Below are positions 17,043-27,523 of a stretch of DNA of 64,000 bases, in pieces. The notes under the pieces are model-generated. The model saw nothing but the letters and a program-made list of their open reading frames with translations. It did no database searches and was not told the DNA's origin. Source of the DNA: Psychrobacillus vulpis. Its GTDB lineage: Bacteria > Bacillota > Bacilli > Bacillales_A > Planococcaceae. The stretch is from contig NZ_VDGI01000020.1 of assembly GCF_006861825.1 (NCBI RefSeq), positions 684 to 64,683 on the forward strand, read 5' to 3'. The translations under genes were made by a program, and so were the position numbers. Numbering within the stretch: the stretch's first letter is position 1; each line of letters begins with the position of its first letter.

Positions 17043-17583
17043 GGGCACTGAAAAACTCGAATTAGATTTTTTTAGGAACTATTTGCTTTATTTGATTTAA
17101 GAGAATTTAGCGCGACGCATGAGACTCCTGTGGGAAAGCGAGACAGACAAGACCCCGCACGAAGTGGAGGAGGGCACTGAAAAACTCGAATTAGTATTTT
17201 TGTAGGAACTATTTGCTGTATATTTATTTAAGAGAATTTAGCGCGACGCATGAGACTCCTGCGGGAAAGCGAGACAGACGAGACCCCGCACGAAGCAGAG
17301 CGAAGGAGGAGGCTCGTAGCTCGCCCGCGGAAAGCGAATGCCAAAGCGCAAAATTCTCTTAGGACTATTTGATAGATTATTTATTCTAATGACACTTTTT
17401 CAGTGCCCTCAAGTGGAGCGAAGGAGGAGGCTCGTCGCTCGCCCGCGGAAAGCGAATGCGAAAGCGATAAATTCTCTTAGCGGCTATTTGATAGAAAATT
17501 TATTAGAATGACACTTTAAATGCACTTTTGCATCTCAAGTATCCTATTTATAAATAAAAAGAGTATCGACTTTTTCAGTGCCC
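17043..17583. mobile_element. Family B MITE interrupted by a second MITE
   Basis: The outer element has left end GGGCACTGAAAAA (17043-17055) and right end TTTTTCAGTGCCC (17571-17583). Its GC-rich core is split by the inner copy, and its right arm carries about 55 extra bases relative to the inner copy. There is no transposase gene. Confidence 0.8.
17170..17410. mobile_element. Intact 241-bp family B MITE with 8-bp target duplication
   Basis: Perfect 15-bp terminal inverted repeats GAGGGCACTGAAAAA / TTTTTCAGTGCCCTC. The host sequence AAGTGGAG is present on both sides (17162-17169 and 17411-17418), a target-site duplication. A second inverted repeat, TAAGAGAATTTAGCGC / GCGCAAAATTCTCTTA, frames the GC-rich core. 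It is non-autonomous. Confidence 0.9.
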
Positions 17584-17677
17584 TCGTTATAACAACTAAT
17601 AAGTATTAACCTTTAAATGAATTTGAAATCTTTTTATGCTTATAAAAATGTAAAAATCACCAGTAGTATTTTTTACT

Positions 17678-18850
17678 CTACTGGTGATTTTTATATGATT
17701 GCTGACTACGAAGTAAATATAATGCTTTTTCAAGCATTTGTTTGTTTTTCTCGGTTATTTCTGCCTTACGGGGTATTGGCTCATACAGAGGGTTAGGATC
17801 CATCCAAGTAGGAATTAGTGGCACAGGAGACTCCTTAGACCATCGATTAATCCATGTTTTCGGTAATTCGCCTTTAGGAGTTTTGAAATCGTTCATTTCC
17901 ATCCAAAGCAATGACCAAGCACGAGGTACTACTCTCCAAATATCATATCCACCACCGCCTACTGCAATCCATCTTCCACCACAGTATGTATGAGCAAGCT
18001 CATGCGCAAGCTTAGGAATTTCTTGATAAATCTTCATTGTTCCATATAAATGGGTTAGTGGGTCAAAATAATGAGCATCTGCTCCATTTTGGCTGATAAT
18101 GACGTCTGGCTTGAAGGATTCTACTATCTCACTAAAAGCAGTACGGTATACTTCCAAAAATGAGTCGTCCTCTGTAAATGCATCCACTGGAAAGTTAAAA
18201 GAAGTTCCATATCCCTCTCCTGAACCTCTTTCCGTAATATTACCTGTTCCAGGGAAGAGATACCTACCCGTTTCGTGTATAGAAATAGTGCATACATTCG
18301 GATCATCATAAAAACTCCATTGCACACCATCTCCATGATGCGCATCTGTATCTATGTATAGAACACGAGCATTATATTTCTGCTGCATGTATTTTATAGC
18401 AACAGAGCTATCATTATAGACACAGAAACCAGAAGCACGTCCTTTAAATCCGTGATGTAATCCGCCACCTAAATTGACTGCATGTTGTGACTTTCCTTCC
18501 ATTACGTATTCTACCGCTGTGAGCGTTCCACCTACAAGACCTGCGCTAGCTTCATGCATATGTGGGAAAATAGGGGTATCTTCTGTTCCAATACCATAAT
18601 TCTCATATATCTGTGATTCGCTAGTTTCTAAACTTGCTTTTTTCACAATTTCTACATACTGGGGGTCGTGTACTAAACATAGTTCTTCATCCGTTGCTTT
18701 TCTTGGTGCTACAACATCCGATAAAGATAGTGCATTCATTTCGTTTAATAAGTCGACAGTTAATGTTAGTCTTTTCTGATTGAACGGGTGCGTATCCGAA
18801 AATTTATAACCTAACTGATCATCGGAAAAGATAAATACTGCATTTTTCAT
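17678..18850 (-). CDS. acuC: Acetoin utilization deacetylase AcuC
   Basis: A 390-aa zinc-dependent class I/II-like histone-deacetylase-fold enzyme. It removes the acetyl group that AcuA places on acetyl-CoA synthetase, reactivating it. The HDAC signature is present: GGGLHHGFKGRASGFCVYND, DTDAHHGDGVQ with the zinc Asp/His and catalytic His pair, and the C-terminal GGGGYDIWRVVPRAW. Length matches the family. The ATG overlaps the acuB stop as ATGA, so translation is coupled. The gene closes the acuA-acuB-acuC operon, transcribed away from acsA as in B. subtilis. Confidence 0.94.
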   Translation of the reverse strand: MKNAVFIFSDDQLGYKFSDTHPFNQKRLTLTVDLLNEMNALSLSDVVAPRKATDEELCLVHDPQYVEIVKKASLETSESQIYENYGIGTEDTPIFPHMHEASAGLVGGTLTAVEYVMEGKSQHAVNLGGGLHHGFKGRASGFCVYNDSSVAIKYMQQKYNARVLYIDTDAHHGDGVQWSFYDDPNVCTISIHETGRYLFPGTGNITERGSGEGYGTSFNFPVDAFTEDDSFLEVYRTAFSEIVESFKPDVIISQNGADAHYFDPLTHLYGTMKIYQEIPKLAHELAHTYCGGRWIAVGGGGYDIWRVVPRAWSLLWMEMNDFKTPKGELPKTWINRWSKESPVPLIPTWMDPNPLYEPIPRKAEITEKNKQMLEKALYLLRSQQSYKNHQ

Positions 18851-19494
18851 ATATCTTTTCCTGGATGATTAGGCCATAGCACTTCGTACCCTTCAGCTCT
18901 AACCGCTTCTATAAGTTTCAGCGGATTCATTGTTTTTACTCGCAATACTAATACTTTGTAATCACTATGCACTTTATCTGGATACACAAGAACACTTAAT
19001 ACATTTACCTTTTCTTCATAAAAAACTTTAGATACTTCAAATAGTACTCCAGGCTTGTTAGGTACACGAACTTCGATTTGTGAACCTGGCTGATGAACGC
19101 CCGTTAGTTCGATAAATTTATACAATAAATCGGACTCCGTAATCATACCAACAAGTTTCCCTTTACTTACAATCGGTAGGCATCCGATTCTATATTCATA
19201 AAAGATATTAGCGGTTTCTTCTACGAAATCTAATGGATGACCTGTAATCGGATTTTTTGTCATTATTTCTTCTAATGGTCGCTCAAATATTTCAGGCGTT
19301 TGAGAGTTTATTAGTGATGAAGGGGTTGCTCCTTTTAAATCGCGATCTGTAACTACTCCAACAAGTTCTCTATGATTATTAATGATAGGTAAGTGACGTA
19401 TCTTTTTCTCTTTTAATAGTAGAAGTGCATCATTTATTGTATGTGTAGGTGTTAATGTAGGTACGGAAGTATTCATAATTTCTTCTACAATCAC
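18847..19494 (-). CDS. acuB: AcuB, CBS-domain and ACT-domain protein
   Basis: A 215-aa protein. Two CBS motifs occupy residues about 5-60 and 75-135 (IRHLPIINNHRELVGVVTDR, IGCLPIVSKGKLVGMITESD) and form a nucleotide-binding Bateman module. Residues about 140-210 form an ACT domain (VRVPNKPGVLFEVSKVF). AcuB is required for growth on acetoin in B. subtilis, but its biochemical role is not settled; sensing adenylate charge is a reasonable inference. The start is a GTG behind AAAGGGGT. It lies 54 bases after acuA and overlaps acuC by four bases. Confidence 0.92.
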   Translation of the reverse strand: MIVEEIMNTSVPTLTPTHTINDALLLLKEKKIRHLPIINNHRELVGVVTDRDLKGATPSSLINSQTPEIFERPLEEIMTKNPITGHPLDFVEETANIFYEYRIGCLPIVSKGKLVGMITESDLLYKFIELTGVHQPGSQIEVRVPNKPGVLFEVSKVFYEEKVNVLSVLVYPDKVHSDYKVLVLRVKTMNPLKLIEAVRAEGYEVLWPNHPGKDI

Positions 19495-19548
19495 TTGAAT
19501 GGACCCCTTTCTAAATGCCTTACTTTAGGACTTAAGGTTTTTACACAA

Positions 19549-20181
19549 TTAGTACATAAAGCGATTCATAAACCGGAGTTGATCGAATTGCTGAATAGAT
19601 TCAGCATCTACTCTGCTTCCTATTTTAGCCATTAAACAATTCGCTGGATGGGAACTAATTTCAGGCTCATCTGTAGCAAAATATTCAAGTCCACCAGCTT
19701 GCATCATCTTTTCCATTACTTTTCTGTATTCCCAAACATTTAAGCCAGTTCCTTTCAAATCCCAATGCCAATAATATTCAGTTGTGATCGTAATATAATC
19801 TTCCATTGAATCATCCATCATGGAAACTCGAAGAAGTGTTTTTCCTACTCCCGTTCCCCTGAATTTCGGAATTACTTCAATAGCGCCTAGTTCTATTAAA
19901 TTTTCCATATTCCCTTGAGACCATCGTTCAAGTGGATCCGGATGAAGAAACGTACAATAGCCAACAATCGTATTTTGATCACGAACAATAATTATTCTTC
20001 CTTCAGGTAATTTAGCAATTTCGATAATTGCTTTATGTTGTTGAACGGGGGGACGGAAAGCTACTAAATCCTCATGAAATTCATATTTAGCTACTTCCTC
20101 TGATGGAATTGGACCTTCGATAACAACATAGCCATGTTTTGTTTCAAATTCTTTCGCATGATAGGTTTTGTTGTGTATCAC
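19549..20181 (-). CDS. acuA: AcuA, acetyl-CoA synthetase acetyltransferase
   Basis: A 210-aa GNAT-fold protein acetyltransferase that inactivates AcsA by acetylating its active-site lysine. The GNAT core is seen at residues about 70-150, with the acetyl-CoA loop in EVIPKFRGTGVGKTLLR. The gene starts with GTG behind AAAGGTGG. It is first in acuABC and divergent from its own target acsA, the standard arrangement in Bacillus. A TATAAT box on the minus strand (20219-20224) is a likely -10. No convincing cre operator was found in the 173-bp divergent region, although the B. subtilis genes are CcpA-controlled. Confidence 0.93.
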   Translation of the reverse strand: MIHNKTYHAKEFETKHGYVVIEGPIPSEEVAKYEFHEDLVAFRPPVQQHKAIIEIAKLPEGRIIIVRDQNTIVGYCTFLHPDPLERWSQGNMENLIELGAIEVIPKFRGTGVGKTLLRVSMMDDSMEDYITITTEYYWHWDLKGTGLNVWEYRKVMEKMMQAGGLEYFATDEPEISSHPANCLMAKIGSRVDAESIQQFDQLRFMNRFMY

Positions 20182-20354
20182 GTATTCACCACCTTTATAA
20201 GTAATTGCAATTGAAACTATTATACATGATTTTTATACGATAAAGTTATTTCATCTTTAAATATAATGAAACATTCAAAAAAGTAAAAACATTAACAAAA
20301 ATGTGAACAAATATTGTAGAATAAGAGAATATAGTTATTGAAAGGGTGAATTTT

Positions 20355-22073
20355 ATGAAAATTGAAGTATTACCGGTTGTACAAGGCGATTATCAGTTAA
20401 AGGACTATGAAGAGACAGTAAAAAGCTTTAAATGGGAAGACGCAGAAAAAACTTTTTCGTGGTATGAAACAGGCAACATTAACATGGCTTACGAAGCAAT
20501 TGATAGACATGCGGAATCCGATAAAAAAAATAAAGTAGCACTTTATTATCAAGATGCCAATCGGAAAGAATCATATACCTTTCAAGATATGAAAGCGAAT
20601 AGTAATAAAGCTGCAAATGTATACAAACAATATTCTAGTTTAGAAAAAGGAGACCGACTATTTATTTTTATGCCAAGATCTCCGGAATTATATTTTGCGC
20701 TTTTAGGTGCAGTTAAATTAGGTGTCATTGTTGGTCCGCTTTTTGAAGCATTTATGGAAGGTGCCGTATATGATCGTTTACTAGATAGTGAAGCGAAAGC
20801 AATTGTTACAACACCTGAATTACTTAATAGGATTCCATTAGATAAACTACCAAGTCTAGAAACAGTATTTCTAGTAGGTGAGAATGTAGAAGAGTCAGAG
20901 AAAATGATTGATTTTAATAAAGCACTAGAAAAAGCAGCTGATGCAGTTCAAATAGAATGGGTAGATAAAGAAGATGGGTTAATTTTGCATTATACGTCAG
21001 GTTCAACAGGGAAGCCAAAAGGAATTTTACACGTGCATTATGCAATGGTTCAACAATATCAATCCATGAAATGGGTATTGGATATTAAAGATGAAGATAT
21101 TTATTGGTGTACAGCAGATCCAGGTTGGGTTACTGGGACATCATATGGAATTTTTGGACCGTGGCTAGCTGGAGCTACTTCGCTTGTACTTGGAGGACGT
21201 TTCTCTCCAGATGCTTGGTATAATGCGATTGATGAGTATGGGGTGACTGTTTGGTATAGTGCTCCAACTGCATTCCGCATGTTAATGGGAGCAGGGGAGG
21301 CAGCGGTAAAAAAACATGATTTATCTTCCCTTCGACATATTCTTTCAGTTGGTGAACCATTAAACCCAGAAGTCATCAAGTGGGGGATGCAAGTGTTCCA
21401 ATTACGCATACATGATACTTGGTGGATGACAGAAACAGGGGCACAAATGATATGTAACTATGGTTGTTTACCGATTAAACCTGGATCAATGGGTAAACCA
21501 TTACCAGGACTGGAAGCAGCAATTATTGATAATCAAGGAAATGTTGTTCCACCATTTACAATGGGGAACTTAGCGATTAAAAAAGGTTGGCCATCCATGA
21601 TGCGTCAAATTTGGAACAATAGAGAAAAATATGAGTCTACCTTTATGAATGATGAATGGTATTTCTCAGGAGATTCCGCTTATATGGATGAAGATGGGTA
21701 CTTTTGGTTCCAAGGAAGAGTAGATGATGTAATTATGACTTCTGGAGAACGAGTGGGACCTTTTGAAGTGGAAAGTAAATTACTTGAACATCCAGCTATA
21801 TTGGAGGCTGGAGTAATTGGAAAGCCAGACCCAGTAAGAGGAGAAATAATAAAAGCATTTATTGCATTAAATGAAGGATATGAGCCTTCAGATGAATTAA
21901 TTGCAGATATTCAGCAATTTGTTAAAAATGGTTTTGCAGCGCATGCCGCACCAAAAGAAATTGAATTTAAAGATAAATTACCTAAAACAAGAAGCGGTAA
22001 AATAATGCGTCGAGTATTGAAAGCTTGGGAATTGAAATTACCAACAGGAGACCTGTCCACAATGGAAGATTAA
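20355..22073 (+). CDS. acsA: Acetyl-CoA synthetase
   Basis: A 572-aa AMP-forming synthetase activating acetate to acetyl-CoA. The adenylate-forming P-loop YTSGSTGKPKG is near residue 215, the hinge YFWFQGRVDDVI near 455, and the catalytic motif KTRSGKIMRR near the end. The lysine of that motif is residue 549, the position acetylated by AcuA and deacetylated by AcuC in B. subtilis. I start at the ATG 20355, eight bases after AAAGGGTG; an in-frame GTG at 20346 lies inside that ribosome site. It is followed by a terminator. Confidence 0.95.
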   Translation: MKIEVLPVVQGDYQLKDYEETVKSFKWEDAEKTFSWYETGNINMAYEAIDRHAESDKKNKVALYYQDANRKESYTFQDMKANSNKAANVYKQYSSLEKGDRLFIFMPRSPELYFALLGAVKLGVIVGPLFEAFMEGAVYDRLLDSEAKAIVTTPELLNRIPLDKLPSLETVFLVGENVEESEKMIDFNKALEKAADAVQIEWVDKEDGLILHYTSGSTGKPKGILHVHYAMVQQYQSMKWVLDIKDEDIYWCTADPGWVTGTSYGIFGPWLAGATSLVLGGRFSPDAWYNAIDEYGVTVWYSAPTAFRMLMGAGEAAVKKHDLSSLRHILSVGEPLNPEVIKWGMQVFQLRIHDTWWMTETGAQMICNYGCLPIKPGSMGKPLPGLEAAIIDNQGNVVPPFTMGNLAIKKGWPSMMRQIWNNREKYESTFMNDEWYFSGDSAYMDEDGYFWFQGRVDDVIMTSGERVGPFEVESKLLEHPAILEAGVIGKPDPVRGEIIKAFIALNEGYEPSDELIADIQQFVKNGFAAHAAPKEIEFKDKLPKTRSGKIMRRVLKAWELKLPTGDLSTMED

Positions 22074-22077
22074 TAAA

Positions 22078-22117
22078 AGCCACAGTGATCAAGTATATCC
22101 GATCACTGTGGCTTTTG
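22078..22117. terminator. Terminator between acsA and the convergent PBP gene
   Basis: 12-bp perfect stem GCCACAGTGATC / GATCACTGTGGC followed by TTTTG; A-rich on the other side, so it can also end the minus-strand PBP transcript. Confidence 0.85.
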
Positions 22118-22126
22118 CATTTAAAA

Positions 22127-25009
22127 CTAATCTTCGTCGTCAGTTGGAGTTTCTTCATTTTCAGTAGGAGGAGTTGTTCCACTATCTCCATCATTGCCCG
22201 GTGTAGTAGGCGGTGTTACTTGTTCTGGAGGTGGTTCTGGCTTGTCCTCTTCAATAGAAACGACATTAGAAGCACCTGATTGTAATCCAGTAATATCAAC
22301 CGCTACGACAATATATTTACCATTTCCATTGATAGCAAAACTTTTATCATCTGCTTCTAGCTTAGAGGAAACGAGCACTCTTTCGCCGTTTACGACTTGA
22401 TATATTCGATAACCAACAACATCAGTGGACTCTGAATTAGTCCATGTTACCGTTTTTCCAGATAAGGAAGCTTTTACAGTAGATGGAGGACTACCATCTG
22501 CTTTATATACCTCTTCAGACACAACATTCCCAGCAAAAGTAGAGTCTTCAGGGAATAGCTTACTCGCATCTCCTCCAAATTTACCAAGCATCCGTTTGAT
22601 AAAGTCTTCGTTTACTCCGTATCCTCCTTTTACAACGAATTCACTAGGAGTAGAGTCTAGAGAACGATATTTATTTCCATTAATCACAACATAAGATGAA
22701 GTTATTAAACTATCATCTGGTGCTGTAGGTAACATTGCAGCGGCATTAAACAAATCTGATTTGACTAGTCCAGCTTGTGCACATGCATCGGATGCTGCAA
22801 GTCCTGAAATACCACAGAAAGATCTTGTTACAACATTTTTTGGGATGGCAAATGGATTTGGTGCATCTACTAGCTCTGGATTCACATCATACATTGCATT
22901 CATCATATTGGACCAAAGCATATTAATGCGGACACTTGGATGGTTGTATCGATTATTCATATAAAATAATGTTTCATTGTAATCATATCCAAGCCACACA
23001 CCAAGGGAAACGTTTGGATTATATCCAACAAGCCAAGAGTCATTATGATTTTGCGTTGTCCCAGTTTTACCAGCAAAATCGGATTGAAATTTTAATCTTG
23101 AATTTGCAACTGATGCAGTCCCTTCAGACAATACGTCTCGAAGCATATCTGTAATGATATATGCAGTTGCAGGACTGAAAACTTCAACAGGTTCAATTTT
23201 ATGTTGATAGATGACATTGCCATCGACATCTTCAATTTTTTCAATCATATATGCATCAATAAATTGACCGTTGTTCGCAAAAGTTCCGAAAGCATTCGTG
23301 TTTTCTTCCACAGTTGCACCGTTTGTCATACCACCAATAGATAATGCATGATTTGCATATTCAGCATCTTCAATATGTTCGAAGCCCATTTTCTTCAAAA
23401 ACTCTGTAGGTTTTCTATCCATGATTAAATCATATAGACGAATAGTCGATAAGTTCTGTGAAGTTTTTAAAGCGTCACGAGCTGAAATGATGCCCTTTTC
23501 TTGATTTTTTGTATAGTTTTGTGGAGATTGCGTCCAAGTTGTACTTCCGAGATTTTCAAGTTTCACATCGATTACAGGACTTCCAGCACCAATTACTCCA
23601 TATTCAATAGCAGGTGCATATACTAATAAAGGCTTCATAGTAGAACCTATTGGACGAACGGCTTGGGTTGCATGATTTAATTGTTCTAAATTATAATCAC
23701 GACCTCCAAGGAACGATAAAATTCTACCTGTCCCATTTTCAATAAGCATACTTCCTACTTGGACAGGATAATCTTGAGCAATGGTTTCTCCTGTATTTGG
23801 ATCTTTCACTTCTTTTGTGAATGTATGTCCATAAGAATCAAACTGATCTTTGACTTTAATCATGGCTTCATACATGTCTTTATTAATAGTAGTGTGAATT
23901 CTATAACCGCCAGTACTTACTGCACGTGCTGCTATAATATCATATTTATCATAGAGCTTTGATTCCGTTTTTAATCTCTCAGGGTCTATCCCATCTGCTG
24001 TAGCAAACTGTTCTCTTAGAATTCCTTTAACACGGTTTTCAATTTCAAACGTTAGCCATGGATATTTTTCTTCTGGAATTATTTCTGGCTCTCTGAAATC
24101 TTGTGTAATATCATAATCTTTAGCAGACTCATATTCTTCATTTGTAATATAGCCTGTCTCTTTCATACGGAATAAAACCGTCTTCATTCTTTCAATACCT
24201 GGTTGTAATGCTTCTCCCTCTTTTTTAACTCCGCCTTTTCTAAATGGCGTATAAGCAAAAGGTGCTTGAGGAATCCCAGCAATATAAGCTGCTTGTGGTA
24301 ATGTAAGATCCTTTGCCTTTACATTAAAAATTCCTTGAGCTGCAGTTTCGATTCCAGCAATATTTCTTCCATTTGAATTTCGTCCATAAGGAATGATGTT
24401 CAAATAGGCTTCTAATATTTCATCCTTCGTCATGAATTTTTCTAGTCTCATAGCCAAAAGGATTTCTTTTGCTTTTCGTTCATAAGATACTTCGTTTGTT
24501 AGTATTTGGTTTTTTATTAATTGTTGTGTTAACGTACTTCCACCAGTTTGTGTATCAGAGTTTGTGACATCCTGAAGAAGGCCACGGAAAATTGCTTTTG
24601 GAACTATCCCATCATGCATTTCAAAATATTCATCTTCAGTTGCTAATACAGCATCTATTACATACGGAGAAACAGCAGATAGCTTCGTCTCAGTACGTTC
24701 GAGGTCCGTGCGTAATTTACCTAAATAGACATCACCAGCAAAATATATCTCGGACGTTTCTTCATAGTTAAATACTGCATCTCGCATTTCTTGTTTCTCA
24801 CGTAATGGTTCTTCTTTAACAAGAGATGCAAAATATCCAGCTCCAACAGAAGCAGCAAAGATTCCAAATGCAGTACCTATAATAACGAATAGTATACTCA
24901 AGTTCCATATCACACTAGATGATATTCGTAGTCCTTTTGCCCATTTAGTAGATTGCCATTCATCAAATTTATCTTTGTAAAGTTGGATTTTCTCCATCCA
25001 TTTATTCAT
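22127..25009 (-). CDS. Class A penicillin-binding protein (transglycosylase-transpeptidase)
   Basis: A 960-aa bifunctional cell-wall synthase. Cytoplasmic start and membrane anchor occupy residues about 25-60. The GT51 glycosyltransferase carries EDEYFEMHDG and GGSTLTQQLIKNQ. The penicillin-binding transpeptidase shows SxxK in GSTMKP, SxN in TSQNLS and KTGT in AGKTGTTQNH. Then comes a fibronectin-III-like module (about 820-910) and a Pro/Thr/Asp-rich tail, as in PBP1-type proteins. The ATG at 25009 behind GGGGGT is preferred; the frame opens 51 bases earlier without a ribosome site. Which B. subtilis PBP it corresponds to is not decided. Confidence 0.92.
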   Translation of the reverse strand: MNKWMEKIQLYKDKFDEWQSTKWAKGLRISSSVIWNLSILFVIIGTAFGIFAASVGAGYFASLVKEEPLREKQEMRDAVFNYEETSEIYFAGDVYLGKLRTDLERTETKLSAVSPYVIDAVLATEDEYFEMHDGIVPKAIFRGLLQDVTNSDTQTGGSTLTQQLIKNQILTNEVSYERKAKEILLAMRLEKFMTKDEILEAYLNIIPYGRNSNGRNIAGIETAAQGIFNVKAKDLTLPQAAYIAGIPQAPFAYTPFRKGGVKKEGEALQPGIERMKTVLFRMKETGYITNEEYESAKDYDITQDFREPEIIPEEKYPWLTFEIENRVKGILREQFATADGIDPERLKTESKLYDKYDIIAARAVSTGGYRIHTTINKDMYEAMIKVKDQFDSYGHTFTKEVKDPNTGETIAQDYPVQVGSMLIENGTGRILSFLGGRDYNLEQLNHATQAVRPIGSTMKPLLVYAPAIEYGVIGAGSPVIDVKLENLGSTTWTQSPQNYTKNQEKGIISARDALKTSQNLSTIRLYDLIMDRKPTEFLKKMGFEHIEDAEYANHALSIGGMTNGATVEENTNAFGTFANNGQFIDAYMIEKIEDVDGNVIYQHKIEPVEVFSPATAYIITDMLRDVLSEGTASVANSRLKFQSDFAGKTGTTQNHNDSWLVGYNPNVSLGVWLGYDYNETLFYMNNRYNHPSVRINMLWSNMMNAMYDVNPELVDAPNPFAIPKNVVTRSFCGISGLAASDACAQAGLVKSDLFNAAAMLPTAPDDSLITSSYVVINGNKYRSLDSTPSEFVVKGGYGVNEDFIKRMLGKFGGDASKLFPEDSTFAGNVVSEEVYKADGSPPSTVKASLSGKTVTWTNSESTDVVGYRIYQVVNGERVLVSSKLEADDKSFAINGNGKYIVVAVDITGLQSGASNVVSIEEDKPEPPPEQVTPPTTPGNDGDSGTTPPTENEETPTDDED

Positions 25010-25073
25010 TAATCGTTCGACCCCCAAATCAAGAATTATTATACCATAATCGATTATCAATAGACGATAGTTA

Positions 25074-25101
25074 TTGACATACGATTTAGATTAGGTAAAA
25101 T
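25074..25101 (+). promoter_or_regulatory. Promoter of the tyrS T-box transcript
   Basis: TTGACA at 25074-25079 and TAAAAT at 25096-25101 with a 16-base spacer, just upstream of the T-box leader. Confidence 0.65.
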
Positions 25102-25111
25102 AGGTATATAT

Positions 25112-25333
25112 TTTAACGAGGAAAAGTCCGAAGTAGTTGTTGTGCATACTGTTTAGAGAGCTAGCGGTTGGTGAAAGCTAGTCAGTGTACAGGGATGAAT
25201 TACAGGCTTGGAGTTAGACGTTTTCACAACGATATCGTGATTCGAGCGGAAGGTTATTCCTTCAAGCTGGGTGGTACCGCGCTAATTGTCTAAGCGTCCC
25301 TGCATGATTTATTTCATGCAGGGACTTTTTTTA
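25112..25333 (+). promoter_or_regulatory. T-box riboswitch, tyrosine-specific
   Basis: Leader of tyrS. Stem I carries AGAGAG, GGTTGGTG and the specifier loop with UAC (Tyr) at 25201-25203, followed by the conserved A. The T-box TGGGTGGTACCGCG is at 25268-25281, offering UGGU to the tRNA acceptor end. The competing terminator is GTCCCTGCATGA / TCATGCAGGGAC (25296-25325) with seven T. Uncharged tRNA-Tyr should stabilise the antiterminator and switch tyrS on. Confidence 0.95.
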
Positions 25334-25381
25334 TTTAGTTTCGAGCCAGCCCCAGCAAGTTGGCCCAGTGGGCTGACATAA

Positions 25382-26680
<1,299 letters not shown>

Positions 26681-26684
26681 TATT

Positions 26685-26719
26685 AAAGCTACTTCCTAAC
26701 AAAAAGGAAGTAGCTTTTT
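26685..26719 (+). terminator. Intrinsic terminator after tyrS
   Basis: Stem AAAGCTACTTCCT / AGGAAGTAGCTTT with T run. Confidence 0.88.
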
Positions 26720-26803
26720 AAAAAGATAAGAAAGTATATAAAATTGATGTAATATGAAACTGGTGTTTATAGTACTTTTACTAGGAATAGTAAAGATTAT
26801 AAG

Positions 26804-26921
26804 GGCACTGAAAAGACCCTATAATTCTACTTTTCAAAAGGGTTGTCCAATAGTCCAATTAATAAGAAAATCGTTGAAACGTCTCCCTTTCCGAAGGGCG
26901 TTGCCTCAGCCTCCTCGCTTC
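26804..26921. mobile_element. Left half of a family A element with its outer terminal repeat
   Basis: Begins GGGCACTGAAAAGACCC, then the AT-rich lead, then AAGAAAATCGTTGAAAC and half of the GC-rich core, where a family B element cuts it. It shows that family A, when complete, carries the same outer terminal repeat as family B. The right half is missing. Confidence 0.7.
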
Positions 26922-27163
26922 GAGGGCACTGAAAAAGTGTCATTCATATAAATTATCTATCAAATAGTCCTAAGAGAATTTAGCGCTTTGGCATTCGCTT
27001 TCCGCGGGCGAGCGACGAGCCTCCTCCTACGCTTCGCTTCGTGCGGGGTCTCGTCTGTCTCGCTTTCCCGCAGGAGTCTCATGCGTCGCGCTAAATTCTT
27101 TAAATGATATACAGTAAATAGTTCTTATAAAAGTAGTACTAATTTCAAGTTTTTCACTGCCAT
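26922..27163. mobile_element. Family B MITE, inverted, 242 bp
   Basis: Left end GAGGGCACTGAAAAA is intact; right end is degraded to TTTTTCACTGCCATC. Its inner GC-rich core is the reverse of that at 17170-17410 and its length is almost identical. It is inserted in the core of a family A repeat, but no target duplication is left. Confidence 0.8.
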
Positions 27164-27235
27164 CGTTTTTGTTCATATGTTTTCGACATTAATACTTGAA
27201 AAAAATAGGCAGCATTTCTAAATTGAGAAGCGAAG

Positions 27236-27263
27236 AGCGCCCGAAATTGTATCTTCGGGCGCT
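27236..27263. repeat. Perfect 10-bp GC-rich hairpin
   Basis: AGCGCCCGAA (27236-27245) and TTCGGGCGCT (27254-27263) around an 8-base loop. No T run follows, so it is not a typical terminator. Confidence 0.5.
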
Positions 27264-27374
27264 GCTCTCCAGGTAGATAGAATGTATTTCTTTCATTAAC
27301 CTAAAGCAAAAGCCACCTGACTCCAATCGTTTCAAGCGGGTGACGGACAAACGACTGCCATAGGATTACCGAAA

Positions 27375-27413
27375 AATAGGGACAGGAAGTGGTTGCCACT
27401 TCCTGTCCCTATT
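27375..27413. repeat. REP-like 18-bp perfect stem-loop
   Basis: AATAGGGACAGGAAGTGG and its exact complement around a TTG loop. Hairpins built on GGGACAG...CTGTCCC are common in Bacillaceae and are often linked to Y1 (REP-associated) transposases; none is encoded here. Confidence 0.55.
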
Positions 27414-27523
27414 AAAGCATATCCCGTAATAATATGGCCGACATGCTGTCCAAAGCACGCTAAAAGCGATGAAGACAAGATACACTTAAAGGGCGCTTGC
27501 GCTTTCTTTTCCTATTGGAAGAG

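Noticed and set aside
20182-20354. cre site between acuA and acsA
   Set aside because: Candidates such as TGAATACGTGATACA miss several consensus positions; I could not support one.
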